From: UBA9732 sp963609725
GTDB taxonomy: Bacteria; Spirochaetota; Spirochaetia; Sphaerochaetales; Sphaerochaetaceae
Assembly: GCA_963609725.1 (NCBI GenBank)
Contig: CAVDLI010000008.1
Coordinates: 1 to 34,879 of the forward strand
DNA length: 34,879 bases
Direction: 5' to 3'
The notes beneath the pieces were generated by a model. The model did no database searches and was not told the DNA's origin. It was given only the letters and a program-made list of their open reading frames with translations. The translations under genes and the position numbers were made by a program. Shown in pieces: positions 1-9,600 of this stretch. The stretch's first letter is position 1; each line of letters opens with the position of its first letter.

Positions 1-2
1 GG

Positions 3-203
3 AGAGGTGAAAGAATGAAATATGAATGTGATATGAGTGATTCTTTTCATAGAGGTGAAAGACAAGGCTTCTCTGAGGGTAAAGAGGAAACTACAACTCG
101 CATTGTTAAACACATGAATGCAAAGAATTTTTCTTTAGATATGATTTCTGAAATTACTTCTCTAAGCAAAAACGAAATAAAATCAATTTTAGCTCAAGAA
201 TAA
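3..203 (+). CDS. Rpn family / PD-(D/E)XK nuclease putative transposase, C-terminal fragment
   Basis: Only the end of this gene is in the window: the frame is open back to the left edge, reading RGER before the first visible ATG at 15. The visible part is hydrophilic and charged, with a RGERQGFSEGKEE stretch followed by a short helical tail ending in SKNEIKSILAQE. This matches the C-terminal tail of Rpn-type (recombination-promoting nuclease, PDDEXK_2) proteins, in which a run like 'GxxEGxxEG' precedes a helix resembling a small DNA-binding hairpin. The catalytic nuclease domain would lie upstream, outside the window. The family call rests on this tail alone and is tentative. It ends 27 bp before aroA and shares its direction. 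Confidence 0.5.
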   Translation, partial: RGERMKYECDMSDSFHRGERQGFSEGKEETTTRIVKHMNAKNFSLDMISEITSLSKNEIKSILAQE

Positions 204-230
204 TTTGAAAGAGCATACAATAATAATTTT

Positions 231-1646
231 ATGAATAAAACTTTGTCACAAGCCACAATTTGTGGAAGTATAGATATACCAGGCTCAAAGAGCCACACTA
301 TTAGAGCAGCTTTGATTGCACTTTTTTCTAATTCTAAAAGTGTGTTACATAACGCTCTTATCTCAAATGACACTTTTTCTTGTTTTGAGCTTTGTAAGAG
401 GCTTGGCGCAAAGATTACTTACGATGTTGATAACGACAGCCAAACAATCATAAATATTGATTCAACAAATTTAATAAAACACAACACAATACAGTGCAGT
501 AGTAAAGAAAACGCAAATGATGATATAGAAGGTAATATTATTACTATTGACTGTGGCAATAGCGGAACTACGCTTTATTTAGCAACAGCTATGTGCTGTG
601 CTTTGGGACTTACGATTAAATTTACAGGTGACGAGCAATTACAAAAGCGCCCTATTGAGCCACTTTTAAACAGTCTTAGAGATTTGGGAGCTACAACATT
701 TCCACAAAATGCAAAAGAGCTACCTTTTTGCATTAAAGGGCCACTTGTGGGTGGTAAGACTTCTATAAAGTGTCCTACAAGTCAATATCTTTCTGCACTA
801 CTTTTAGCGTGTCCAATGGCTCAAAACGACTGCGTAATAGATGTTCCTCTTCTTTTTGAAAAACCGTATGTAAAAATGACCGAGTATTGGCTTAAAAAAC
901 AAAAAATTCAATTTGAACGAGATATTTCGTTTTCACATTTTACTGTGAAAGGAAAGCAGCATTATAAGTGTTTTGAAGAAAATATTGGTGGAGATTATTC
1001 ATCGGCAAGTGCATTTTTTTGTGCAGCAGCTATGACAGGCGGGACAATTGAAGTTAAAGGTCTTTGCAAAGATGACACGCAAGGGGACAAGGCTGTTTTG
1101 GATGTTCTTGAAAAAATGGGCTGCTCTATTCAATGGGAAGATAATATTGTAACTGTCAAAGGGCCACAAACGCTTAATTGTGGTGATTTTGATATAAACG
1201 ATATTCCAGATGCGCTACCTGTTTTGGCTGTTACAAGCTGTTTTGCTAACGGGCCTGTTAAGTTGTTTAATGTCATGCAAGCGCGCCTCAAAGAAACAGA
1301 CCGCATTCATGTTATGGCACATAATATCAACGCTTTGGGCGGAAAGGCTATTGAACTTGATGATGGGCTTGTGCTCTACCCTATTGACTGTTTTGGCAAT
1401 TTGGATGCGATAGACAATTTTAATAAGGCCGATACTTCTGTACTAAGCTCTTCTATATACAATATAAATACTGATGAGAGTTTGACTATTGACAGTTATA
1501 ACGACCATAGAATTGTCATGGCTATGGCTCTAGCCTCTCTTAGATGTTCAAAAAATCTTACTATTTTGGGCTCTGATGCTGTAAGTATTACTTTTCCTAC
1601 TTTTTTTGATTTGCTAAAAAAGGTTAGTATTAGGAACAAGAAGTGA
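231..1646 (+). CDS. aroA: 3-phosphoshikimate 1-carboxyvinyltransferase (EPSP synthase)
   Basis: Cytoplasmic shikimate-pathway enzyme that transfers the enolpyruvyl group of PEP to shikimate 3-phosphate. Family motifs appear in order: PGSKSHTIRA (about residues 17-26), DCGNSGTT (107-114), QKRPIEPLL (138-146), SQYLSALLLACP (184-195), GGDYSSASAFFCAAA (253-267), DIPDALPVLAV (324-334), RLKETDRI (352-359) and SYNDHRIVMAMAL (422-434). The protein has 471 residues, longer than the usual 420-445. The excess sits in two hydrophilic insertions, about residues 77-103 and 386-420, outside the catalytic motifs. The start ATG has only a weak upstream purine run (GAAAGAG). No other shikimate gene is adjacent. 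The domain itself is unambiguous. Confidence 0.96.
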   Translation: MNKTLSQATICGSIDIPGSKSHTIRAALIALFSNSKSVLHNALISNDTFSCFELCKRLGAKITYDVDNDSQTIINIDSTNLIKHNTIQCSSKENANDDIEGNIITIDCGNSGTTLYLATAMCCALGLTIKFTGDEQLQKRPIEPLLNSLRDLGATTFPQNAKELPFCIKGPLVGGKTSIKCPTSQYLSALLLACPMAQNDCVIDVPLLFEKPYVKMTEYWLKKQKIQFERDISFSHFTVKGKQHYKCFEENIGGDYSSASAFFCAAAMTGGTIEVKGLCKDDTQGDKAVLDVLEKMGCSIQWEDNIVTVKGPQTLNCGDFDINDIPDALPVLAVTSCFANGPVKLFNVMQARLKETDRIHVMAHNINALGGKAIELDDGLVLYPIDCFGNLDAIDNFNKADTSVLSSSIYNINTDESLTIDSYNDHRIVMAMALASLRCSKNLTILGSDAVSITFPTFFDLLKKVSIRNKK

Positions 1647-1704
1647 GAGTATAAGGGTATCGGTCTAAAAAAATTGGTATAAAGGCAAGAGGAGGGAGGT
1701 TTTC

Positions 1705-2205
1705 ATGGTTAGAATTGTGTTTGAGGATGGGCTTGAGTCTATTGCAAGAGAAGTTGCAAAAAGTGTGGCTGGTGAAGTTGTCAAACTGGAAAATGCTATG
1801 AATGCGCCCGATGTTTTGGAAGGTATTAGCTGTGTTGGGCTTGTTTATTATAAGTGTGGTAAAGATATAAGTAGTAATATGATAAGGTTTATCCGTGACG
1901 GGCTTGGGTCTATTGAGCTTAAAAATTTGGAATATTTGTTTTCTATTTGCGTGTGTAAAGATGAAAAAAATCCTCAAAATGCTAAAACTCAAAAGGCATG
2001 GCCTTGCTATGCGCTAAAGGTTGTTAACAGGCTGTGTTCCCATGTGGGTTGTCTTCCAAGTTATAGCGCTACTATATTAGAGTCAAATGATGCACAGCTG
2101 AGAGATATTTGCAATGATATAAAGAAAGAAGAAATTAAACTTCCATATGGCAGTCCTTTTGCCACTTTGTATATGAAATTTGCAAAAAAGCGTTTTGGAA
2201 TGTAG
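1705..2205 (+). CDS. flavodoxin-like domain protein (putative)
   Basis: A 166-residue soluble protein preceded by a strong ribosome binding site (GGAGGGAGG, about 7 bases before the ATG). The stretch GLVYYKCGKDISSNMIRFI, then LEYLFSICVCKDEKN, then CYALKVVNRLCSHVGCLPSYSATI, follows the strand-helix-strand order of the flavodoxin-like domain found in EFR1-type ferredoxin/flavodoxin proteins. The usual N-terminal phosphate-binding loop is not obvious, and there are no ferredoxin CxxCxxC motifs. It may therefore be a degenerate or stand-alone domain. It sits between aroA and a membrane protease gene, all in the same direction. The assignment is by fold pattern only and is weak; the ORF itself is well supported. 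Confidence 0.45.
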   Translation: MVRIVFEDGLESIAREVAKSVAGEVVKLENAMNAPDVLEGISCVGLVYYKCGKDISSNMIRFIRDGLGSIELKNLEYLFSICVCKDEKNPQNAKTQKAWPCYALKVVNRLCSHVGCLPSYSATILESNDAQLRDICNDIKKEEIKLPYGSPFATLYMKFAKKRFGM

Positions 2206-2257
2206 ATTTTGAATGATTTGTAAGTTTTGGATGACTTTTGAGTTTTGGATGGTTTGA
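2191..2257 (+). repeat. degenerate ~17-bp tandem repeat at gene 3' end
   Basis: Four imperfect units built on 'GTTTTGGATGATTTG' run from the last codons of the flavodoxin-like gene through its stop to just before the next ATG. Examples are CGTTTTGGAATGTAG, ATTTTGAATGATTTGTA and AGTTTTGGATGACTTTTG. The period varies between 15 and 18 bases. The array begins inside the coding sequence and leaves no strong Shine-Dalgarno for the following gene. Confidence 0.6.
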
Positions 2258-2260
2258 AAT

Positions 2261-3145
2261 ATGAAAAATATAGATACAGATAAAAAAGTGCGTAAGCCAA
2301 TGTACCAAAAAGAGAAATTGGGTCGTCTTTCCAAATGGTTTTTTGGTCTTCCTTTAATTTACACTTTGTGGGTTGTTCTTTCTTTGGTTATGCCACGGTT
2401 TTCTGACGGGCTTAGAGCTGAGCTTGTTCTAAATATTGTAAGTTATGTGCTGTTTATAGTTATTGCTCTTGCTGTTATTAAGCGTTTTTTAGGTTTTCCA
2501 ATTTCTAAAATGCTTGGTGAAAACGGTAAGCTTGACACAAGTGGTCTTGTACTTGGTTTTGCTGTAATGCTTATAATGCAGCTTGTCATTAATTTTATAT
2601 CAATGAAGATACATCCTGAGAATTTTGCTTATACGCTAAATACTCAAGACGGCTTACTTTGGATTTTAGATTGGTTTTTGGCTCTACTTCTTGTTATTGT
2701 TGCTGCGTTTTTGGAAGAACTTCTTTTTCGTGCATATATTGCTTATTTTGTAAGTGACAATATGGAGACAAGGCCTTTACAAATGCTTTACTACTCTTTG
2801 GCATCTGCTGTTTTGTTCTCTTTGGCTCATTTTTCTAATCCAGAAGTTGTTGGCTCTAAAGCTTTTTATGCTATGGCTTTCTATTTTATGATGGGTTTTA
2901 CTCTTATGCTCATTACTCTTAAAAGGAAAGGCATTGGGGCAGCTCTTGGTATTCACATTGCAAACAATATTATAAATGCATGGTTCTTTACTTATGATAA
3001 TGCTGCAATTAAGACAAATGCTCTATTTACGCAAGCTAATAATGAGGGTCCAATGCTTCTTGTAGAGGCTGCTATTTGTCTTGTTGTGTGTTCTTTTGTG
3101 CTACTGTGCCCAAAAAGTTTGCATTGTGCAAAAGAGAAAAAATGA
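2261..3145 (+). CDS. CPBP family intramembrane glutamic endopeptidase
   Basis: Polytopic membrane protein of the CPBP (CAAX protease and bacteriocin-processing) family. The signature EEXXXR is present as EELLFR at residues 152-157, followed by a second-motif histidine (LAHFSNPE, His190) and a third-motif histidine/asparagine (IHIANNIINA, His232/Asn236). Several hydrophobic segments are visible (about 27-45, 56-75, 95-115, 133-155, 176-192, 205-222 and a C-terminal one). Members cleave membrane-associated substrates, and some process or protect against secreted peptides. The physiological substrate here cannot be read from the sequence. The start is the first ATG after a repeat-built spacer and has no clear ribosome binding site. 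Convergent with addA, with 44 bp between the stops. Confidence 0.9.
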   Translation: MKNIDTDKKVRKPMYQKEKLGRLSKWFFGLPLIYTLWVVLSLVMPRFSDGLRAELVLNIVSYVLFIVIALAVIKRFLGFPISKMLGENGKLDTSGLVLGFAVMLIMQLVINFISMKIHPENFAYTLNTQDGLLWILDWFLALLLVIVAAFLEELLFRAYIAYFVSDNMETRPLQMLYYSLASAVLFSLAHFSNPEVVGSKAFYAMAFYFMMGFTLMLITLKRKGIGAALGIHIANNIINAWFFTYDNAAIKTNALFTQANNEGPMLLVEAAICLVVCSFVLLCPKSLHCAKEKK

Positions 3146-3189
3146 GAAGCTTTTGAGATTTCTGAGTTCTGGAGGATTGTTTAGACCCC

Positions 3190-6100
3190 TCAATTGAGCT
3201 CAATATAGTTTTCAACATCTCTTAAGTACAGAACAAAAGCGCGCACTTTCTTTGAGCAAGGGTTGTTTGGATTTTGAGTGCTGTTTTGAGTATCGTTTGG
3301 GGTGTCACTTGGAGTGTCGTTTAGCGTGCTAATTTTCATACTGGACACAGCTTTTACGTATTGTGAAAGTTGAATTTTATGGTCGTTTGGAGAACAAGTG
3401 AGATCTGTCTTAAAATCAATGACATATATTTCATCTTTTCCAATAGCAAGTAAATCAATTGCGCCCTCAACAAAAGATGAGCCATCAAATAAGAGAAAGT
3501 GTTTTTCACTCATCAAGCTCATATTTTGAATTTTTTTGTACAAACTAGAATTTATAAAAGATAATGCTAATTTTTTTGCATCTTTTAATAATATTTCTTT
3601 TTCTTCTTCAGTTGATTTTTGAGGTAGAATTTTTTCTAAAATAATATTATTTTCTGTACTATCTTCTATTTTCTTGATTTTGTTTTCTATGATTTTATGA
3701 ACAAGTGTTCCAAAATGTGTATTGCAATTAAGACGAGCAATAATTGGGTCACTATCAAGTCCCGGAAGGCGCTTTCTTGAGCTTGTAAGCTTAAAGTTTT
3801 TATCTTGAAAATTTTCTAATTGTGTAACAGCAACAGACTTAATTCCTGCGGGCAAGTTTTGAACATGTGCTAAGTCAAACAAGTTCTTATAATATTCTTT
3901 TGTTTGATTGACATTTTTTATTGTTTCAAAAACAGGTTCAAGAGTTAAATCTTCAAGCATGAAATTTTTTTCTATAATGTTATTTGTTTCATTGTTTGGG
4001 TCATAACTTATAGAATGCAGTAGATATGTGAGCATTGAATTATTGCTGTCTTGCTCTGGAGTCAAACTTACTTTATCACTTATGCAACCGCTAAAGATAA
4101 GATGATATTTTGCTCTTGTTGCTGCAACATATAAAATGCGTTTAGTCTCAGCGTTGTCCATGCTTTTTTCAAGTGGTTCAAGAATTTTCTTTATTGGATT
4201 TTGTGGTGTTTTCTTACTGTCAGTACTTTTTTCGTAAGATAAAAACACATTATCCCCTATCTTGCAGTTATTTGGAGAAAAACCTCCGGGTTTTCTTGCT
4301 CCTGAATGCATGTCAGCTACAATGACAATTTTGAAAGCAAGGCCTTTAGATTTATGAACTGTCATAATTTGAACGCCAGAAATGCTTTCTTTGAAAACTG
4401 TAACTTCTTTTGTTTTATTGCCATTATAACCAAGTAATGTTCTTAGATAATCAAGAAATTCAATACTAGATTTTTCTTTAGAGTCAAAATCAACAGCAAT
4501 TGCATATAAGTAATCAAAATGGTCTAAATAAGGTCTGTTAAGAGGTTTTGAGAGCATATAAGCTCTATATCCCATGTCATACCACATGTAGTCTAATGTT
4601 TTACAAATAGAGCCATTTGCAAGAATGGATGCTAATTTTTTAAGCTTTTCTTTTGCTTTTTCTAATTTCTCTAGTTTTTCATTATTTGAGTTATCTGAAG
4701 TATTTGAGATATCTGAGACATTTGAAGAGTTTTCCAGTGCTAAGGCTTCTTGTATTTCTTTGTCTGTAAAAGAGCAGAATGGAGATTTTAAGTATGATAC
4801 AAAACTTATTTTGTCATAAGAGTAAACACAAGATTGCAATGCACTGTAAAAATCATTTGCAACAGAGTCCAAGCCAAGAGAACGTGCCTCTGATACTGTA
4901 TAAGGTATGCTTTTTGCTGTAAGTGCTTTTTCAAATACAGCTTGATGAGAGCCAACTTTAAGTAATAAGCCAATTTCATTTGGATATGGTGGGCGCAATA
5001 GTGTTTTGTCGTTGTCATCTGGTACAAGATAAGTACTTTCTTTTGAGCAGATTTTTTCAATAAATTGAGACACAACATTTGCTTCACATTCTATAGCTTT
5101 ATGCTCTTTTAGTATTTCTTCTGATAAATTTGGATGAAGTAGCGTTATGTGGCTTTGCTCTATTGATGCATTTCTTGCTTCTAGTGGTCTATAAGATGCT
5201 TCATATTGAGATTTTACAGTTATGCTTGTTTCGCTGGGTACTTCAATGTTTGTTTCTTGCAGATTGTTTGGGTCTACGTTTTGAGCAGTTTCCATTATTG
5301 TTGGGAATATATGATTGCAAAAATGTATTATTGATGGCTCACTTCTCCAGTTTTTACTAAGTTCTATTGGCTTTTGGCATATTTCGTTACTAAGGCGCTT
5401 GAATACGCTGACATCGGCTCCTCTGAATTTGTATATGCTTTGTTTTTCGTCTCCAACAAGAAAAATTTTGCAAGGTGATAAGCTGTCAAGTGTTGGAATT
5501 CCTTCGTGGTCAGTTTTGCGAATTTCGTTGTCTTTGTATTGTATTTCGCAAAGCAGGTACAAAAGTTTTCTGTAATCGTCGTTGTTGTCCTGGAACTCGT
5601 CTATCATTACGCTGTCAAATTTTGTCTTAAAGTAGTCGCGCGTTGAGTTTTCTTCTTTAAGAATTTTGATTGCAAGTTGCATAACATCATTGAAAGATAA
5701 TACTCCGGCTTCTCGTTTACGTGAAAAAAGTGTGTTTTCGTACTCGCTTACAAGCTCATAATAATCATGCATAAGAGGTATATGCTCCAGTGCATTTTGA
5801 TAAAAAATTTCATCTTGGCTTGGTTGCTTTCTAGCATGCGCTTTGTTCAATCTTTGCATTTCTAATTCTTTTATGTGATTAGAAATAAGTGTTTGCAACG
5901 TATCTTGGCAGTTTTGTATATCAATTGGTTTTGTTATGTTGAGAAAATTACGCGCAAGGTCAAGAAAGATTGCTTCTAAATTCTCTACGCTAAATAGAGA
6001 GTATAAATATTGAACTATTGCTTCATTATGATGCTTTCTCAAAAGCTCATGCACTATAGTATTAGACAGCTCTTCTAATTCTGAGTCATCTTGAATACGA

Positions 6101-6627
6101 AAATTAGAGGGAACTCCTTGGTGTACAGCAGAACTTCGTACAATCTCAGAGCAAAAACTGTCTACTGTAGAAATTGTTACTTCTGCAAATTTAGATATAT
6201 CTTTATCACTTACAAGTCCTGCTTTATGAGCTTTTTGAAGTAATAAGTATATGCGGCTTTTCATTTCTGCAGTGGCTTTTTTTGTGAATGTTATTGTTAA
6301 AATTCGCTCAGGACTTATTCCTTGGGCTACCATTCGTATAAATCTAAAGGAGAGAACTGTAGTTTTTCCACTGCCGGCTCCGGCTGCAACTATGCAATTT
6401 TTATCTTCCATGACAGCTTGGCCTTGTGGTGTGAGTTTAATGCCAGTAAGGTCGTTAGGTTGTAAGATGGGTTCTAACAACTGGATGCCGTTGTCATTAC
6501 AAAAATTAACAAATGTTTGGAATTTTGCTTGTGTCATGTTGAATTTCATATTGGTGTTTATATTAGAGTCCTTATTGGTTGTATTGGAATGTGTCTTTTG
6601 GGAGTGTGGCATGTTGAGGTGTGTCAT
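3190..6627 (-). CDS. addA: AddA-like UvrD/RecB-family helicase-nuclease
   Basis: Double-strand-break processing helicase with a fused nuclease, the likely partner of the adjacent AddB-like protein in recombination. SF1 helicase motifs in order: Walker A AAGAGSGKTT (81-90), TFTKKATAEM (motif Ia, about 113-122), MIDEFQD (341-347), VGDEKQSIYKFRG (391-403), NWRSEP (426-431), IMTVHKSKGLAF, and LYVAATRAK. A C-terminal PD-(D/E)XK nuclease is visible as FGTLVHKIIE, then GAIDLLA, then YVIDFKTD, with catalytic residues apparently intact. The start ATG overlaps the addB stop (ATGA), so the two are translationally coupled. Asn/Ser/Thr-rich low-complexity segments occur at the N-terminus, near residue 640 and at the C-terminus, two of them encoded by tandem repeats. 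Length (1145) fits AddA. Confidence 0.9.
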   Translation of the reverse strand: MTHLNMPHSQKTHSNTTNKDSNINTNMKFNMTQAKFQTFVNFCNDNGIQLLEPILQPNDLTGIKLTPQGQAVMEDKNCIVAAGAGSGKTTVLSFRFIRMVAQGISPERILTITFTKKATAEMKSRIYLLLQKAHKAGLVSDKDISKFAEVTISTVDSFCSEIVRSSAVHQGVPSNFRIQDDSELEELSNTIVHELLRKHHNEAIVQYLYSLFSVENLEAIFLDLARNFLNITKPIDIQNCQDTLQTLISNHIKELEMQRLNKAHARKQPSQDEIFYQNALEHIPLMHDYYELVSEYENTLFSRKREAGVLSFNDVMQLAIKILKEENSTRDYFKTKFDSVMIDEFQDNNDDYRKLLYLLCEIQYKDNEIRKTDHEGIPTLDSLSPCKIFLVGDEKQSIYKFRGADVSVFKRLSNEICQKPIELSKNWRSEPSIIHFCNHIFPTIMETAQNVDPNNLQETNIEVPSETSITVKSQYEASYRPLEARNASIEQSHITLLHPNLSEEILKEHKAIECEANVVSQFIEKICSKESTYLVPDDNDKTLLRPPYPNEIGLLLKVGSHQAVFEKALTAKSIPYTVSEARSLGLDSVANDFYSALQSCVYSYDKISFVSYLKSPFCSFTDKEIQEALALENSSNVSDISNTSDNSNNEKLEKLEKAKEKLKKLASILANGSICKTLDYMWYDMGYRAYMLSKPLNRPYLDHFDYLYAIAVDFDSKEKSSIEFLDYLRTLLGYNGNKTKEVTVFKESISGVQIMTVHKSKGLAFKIVIVADMHSGARKPGGFSPNNCKIGDNVFLSYEKSTDSKKTPQNPIKKILEPLEKSMDNAETKRILYVAATRAKYHLIFSGCISDKVSLTPEQDSNNSMLTYLLHSISYDPNNETNNIIEKNFMLEDLTLEPVFETIKNVNQTKEYYKNLFDLAHVQNLPAGIKSVAVTQLENFQDKNFKLTSSRKRLPGLDSDPIIARLNCNTHFGTLVHKIIENKIKKIEDSTENNIILEKILPQKSTEEEKEILLKDAKKLALSFINSSLYKKIQNMSLMSEKHFLLFDGSSFVEGAIDLLAIGKDEIYVIDFKTDLTCSPNDHKIQLSQYVKAVSSMKISTLNDTPSDTPNDTQNSTQNPNNPCSKKVRAFVLYLRDVENYIELN
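3271..3330 (-). repeat. in-frame 12-bp tandem repeat in addA 3' end
   Basis: Five imperfect 12-bp units, e.g. GTTTTGAGTATC, GTTTGGGGTGTC and ACTTGGAGTGTC on the + strand. They encode a hydrophilic NDTPSDTPNDTQNSTQN tail just before the last 25 residues of AddA. The period is a multiple of three, so the reading frame is kept. Confidence 0.7.
4685..4729 (-). repeat. in-frame 18-bp repeat inside addA
   Basis: About two and a half copies of an 18-bp unit (TTTGAGTTATCTGAAGTA, then TTTGAGATATCTGAGACA, then a partial copy). They encode the Ser/Asn-rich segment SSNVSDISNTSDNSNNEK between helicase motifs of AddA. Confidence 0.55.
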
Positions 6628-9600
6628 ACTGTCTCAAAACCTCCTCTGCAAAGATTGTAAAGATTGCAATTGCGACATGAGTCGTCAGACGGCGTTGGAA
6701 TAAAGGAAGCATTTGAAACTGTTTTCTTTAGTTTTTCTATACGCATTTTATAATTTTCATCTACATATTCTTGAGAAAGGTCATAAGAATTTTGAGAGTT
6801 TTCTTGAGAGTTATCTTTAGAGTTATCTTGAGAGGGGTCACACGTGCTCTGCAAAGTTTCTTGGTTATTTGAATTGCTGTCTATGTTGTAACTATGCTCT
6901 TTACAACTGTATTCATTGCAACCGTGCTCATTGCAATTATGCTCATTGCAACTGTATTCAAAACCTGGCTTTGAGCGTCCAAAATCCATTTTTGGCCACA
7001 CATATTTGAAAGTGCCTTCTTCTATTGAATAAAATGCTCCATATTTTGGCGTTTTACCAAATTTTGGATTTTGTTCCATCATTTTTGCATATATAGCAAG
7101 TTGTAAACTTATTTTATTTAAGTCTCCTTTTGAATAATAAGAAGATGCATTCTTTTTGAAATCAATTACAGCATAATTTCCATCATCATCTTCAAGTATG
7201 CAGTCTGCTCTACCCTTTAGAGAAATTACGCCATCAGAAATTGTAAATGATGTGTCGTTTTCCATTGCTTTGAAGTGCATTTCTTGCAAACTATTTGCAG
7301 TTTTAGTCTCATAAACTAAAGGCAAGATGTCTTCATAATTCTTTTTTATGTATGTTATATGAGAAATGTCTGTTGAAGTTGGTTGCTGTGAATAATTAGC
7401 AAGTTCATTTCTAAATATTGATTTGAGTCTTGCTTCATTTATATTGCTAAGAGATCCGGCTTCTTTTAATGCTTTTTGAATTGTTGAATGTAAAATATCT
7501 CCAATTTGGGCTGCATCATTCATTTTGGGTTTATAATCCACATCTTGCAGTTTTAGAACGCAGTAAACGTAACCCTTAAAAGGACACTCTTCAAATGCTT
7601 TTATTCTAGATACATTAATACACAGTGGCAGTTTTGGAATATTAAATTGCAAGTTTTTATCATAATTTAGAGGGCCTTCGTAAGCACTTAAAAGACAGTC
7701 TTTTTGTTTTTGAGATATTACAAGGTTTTGAGCTAAATTTTTCAATGAGTTAGCTAAGTTGCAATTTATGCTTTTTGGCGCGCTTAAATCTTCCCACAGT
7801 TTTTCTTCAATTATGAAAGAGTCGTCTTTTATCTCATTTACAGGTAATATGCAATTTTCACCTAAAAAAGAAGTTGGAACGACATCTGCCCCAGAAAAAC
7901 TCTCTTGGCTTGATGAAAGCCATATTGTAGAGTTTACAACGTTGGAAGAATTTGCAGTGTTAGTGGAATTTGTAGTGTTAGTGGGATTTGCAGTGTTAGT
8001 GGAATTTGTATCATTTTTGAAATTTATAGTTTTAATGACAACATTTTCATAATGAGATAACAATGTTTCTTCCAAGTGTAGTACATCTTCAATAGTATTT
8101 ACTTTCTCATATGGCAAGAATGGATATGGATTTCTTAATGTACGTGTATTGGTATCAGTAAGACCCATTACAAAATGGTGTTTTACAGCAATGCCAGCAT
8201 CTACAGGATAACTGTAAACTTTTACTACGTTACGCACCAAGTTTGGTGTGTAAACTTTATCACCAAGTATGTCTATAAAAAGGCCAAATAAATCTTGAGT
8301 TCCATTTGCTTCCAATAAACTTGAATGAGCAGAAAGAGAGTCTAATTCTGTTATACATGAACCAAAAACTCTTGCATTTAAGTCTTCCGGGCTATCGTTA
8401 TTAGAAAGTTCTTTTACCCAAGTATTTTCTCCAAATAGATAGTTTACAAGTCTCATGATGTTATCATGAAGAGAATTAACATTAGTGCAATTTACAACAG
8501 TTTCTATTTTTGAGCCTATTTCTAAAACTGTTTTTGCTAATTCTTCTTCATGTATATCAGTAAATCTTTGAGCCCATTTTACAAGTGGGCCGTCTTGCAA
8601 TTTGCACTTTATTGCTTTTTCAATTATAAGAACCATTAAGGCTCTATCTTTATATGGAAAACAAGGTTCCAAAAGAAGATTTTTCATACTTTCAAAACTG
8701 TAGTTTTCATCTCTTATTTTTAACAATGTACTAAAGAAACGCCCTGGAATATAAGTTATTAGTGGTTTTGTATCAGTAAAACCTAAAACAATATCTCGTT
8801 TTGAGGCTTCTTGCTCTAAATATGGGAGATAAGAGGCAACAAATGGACATGAAATTGCTATGTCGTTTGGAAGTTCTCCATTTAGCAAAAGTTCATGCAC
8901 TTTCCGCATAAGAGCTTTTGTTTCACATATAGAATTTGCAAAAAGTTTAAGTTTGGGTTTTGAGTTTGAAACTTCATTTTCACTAGAGTTTTCATTAAAA
9001 TCAAAATCAACGCTTTTACATATTTTTAATGCTTCATTTACTAGCGCATCTTTGAATGTATTTGAAAAAACTAGTACATAATCACTTGCTTTTTTCCCAT
9101 CATCTCCAATGGATGTGAAATCAGGAGTATAAAGACATGTATCATACAAATTGTTTTCATCTAAAAATGATTTGTATGCAGGCACAAGGATTTTCAAATC
9201 ATAAACCATGTCACTTGGAGCGTGGATAAGTGTATTATCTTTGATTGTCATACTTTTCACATCAAAAGCATGGCACATATTGGGAAGTCCTTTTGCAATA
9301 CTTTGTATGTAAGCTTTTTGACTGCAAGGATATGCACTATCACAATAATAATGCAAACGTTTTAAGGCATTTTCTTTTGCAAAAAACTGTTGCACAAAAA
9401 TAAGTCTGTCAGTAAAAACCGCACGTGTTTTTGTTTTTGGATAAGCAGAAAAATTTGATTTGAAGTCGTCCCACGATATAACTGTATCTGAGAATATTGC
9501 AACATTTGGATAAATGCGCGCATATGCTTCCAAATAACTTCTAGCTATTACTTGAGACGAAAATACATAAGTTTTGCCTTTATCATGAGCTTTTGCAATT

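Noticed and set aside
4806..5087. Minus-strand frame inside addA
   Set aside because: Out-of-frame shadow of the helicase gene without motifs or ribosome binding site.
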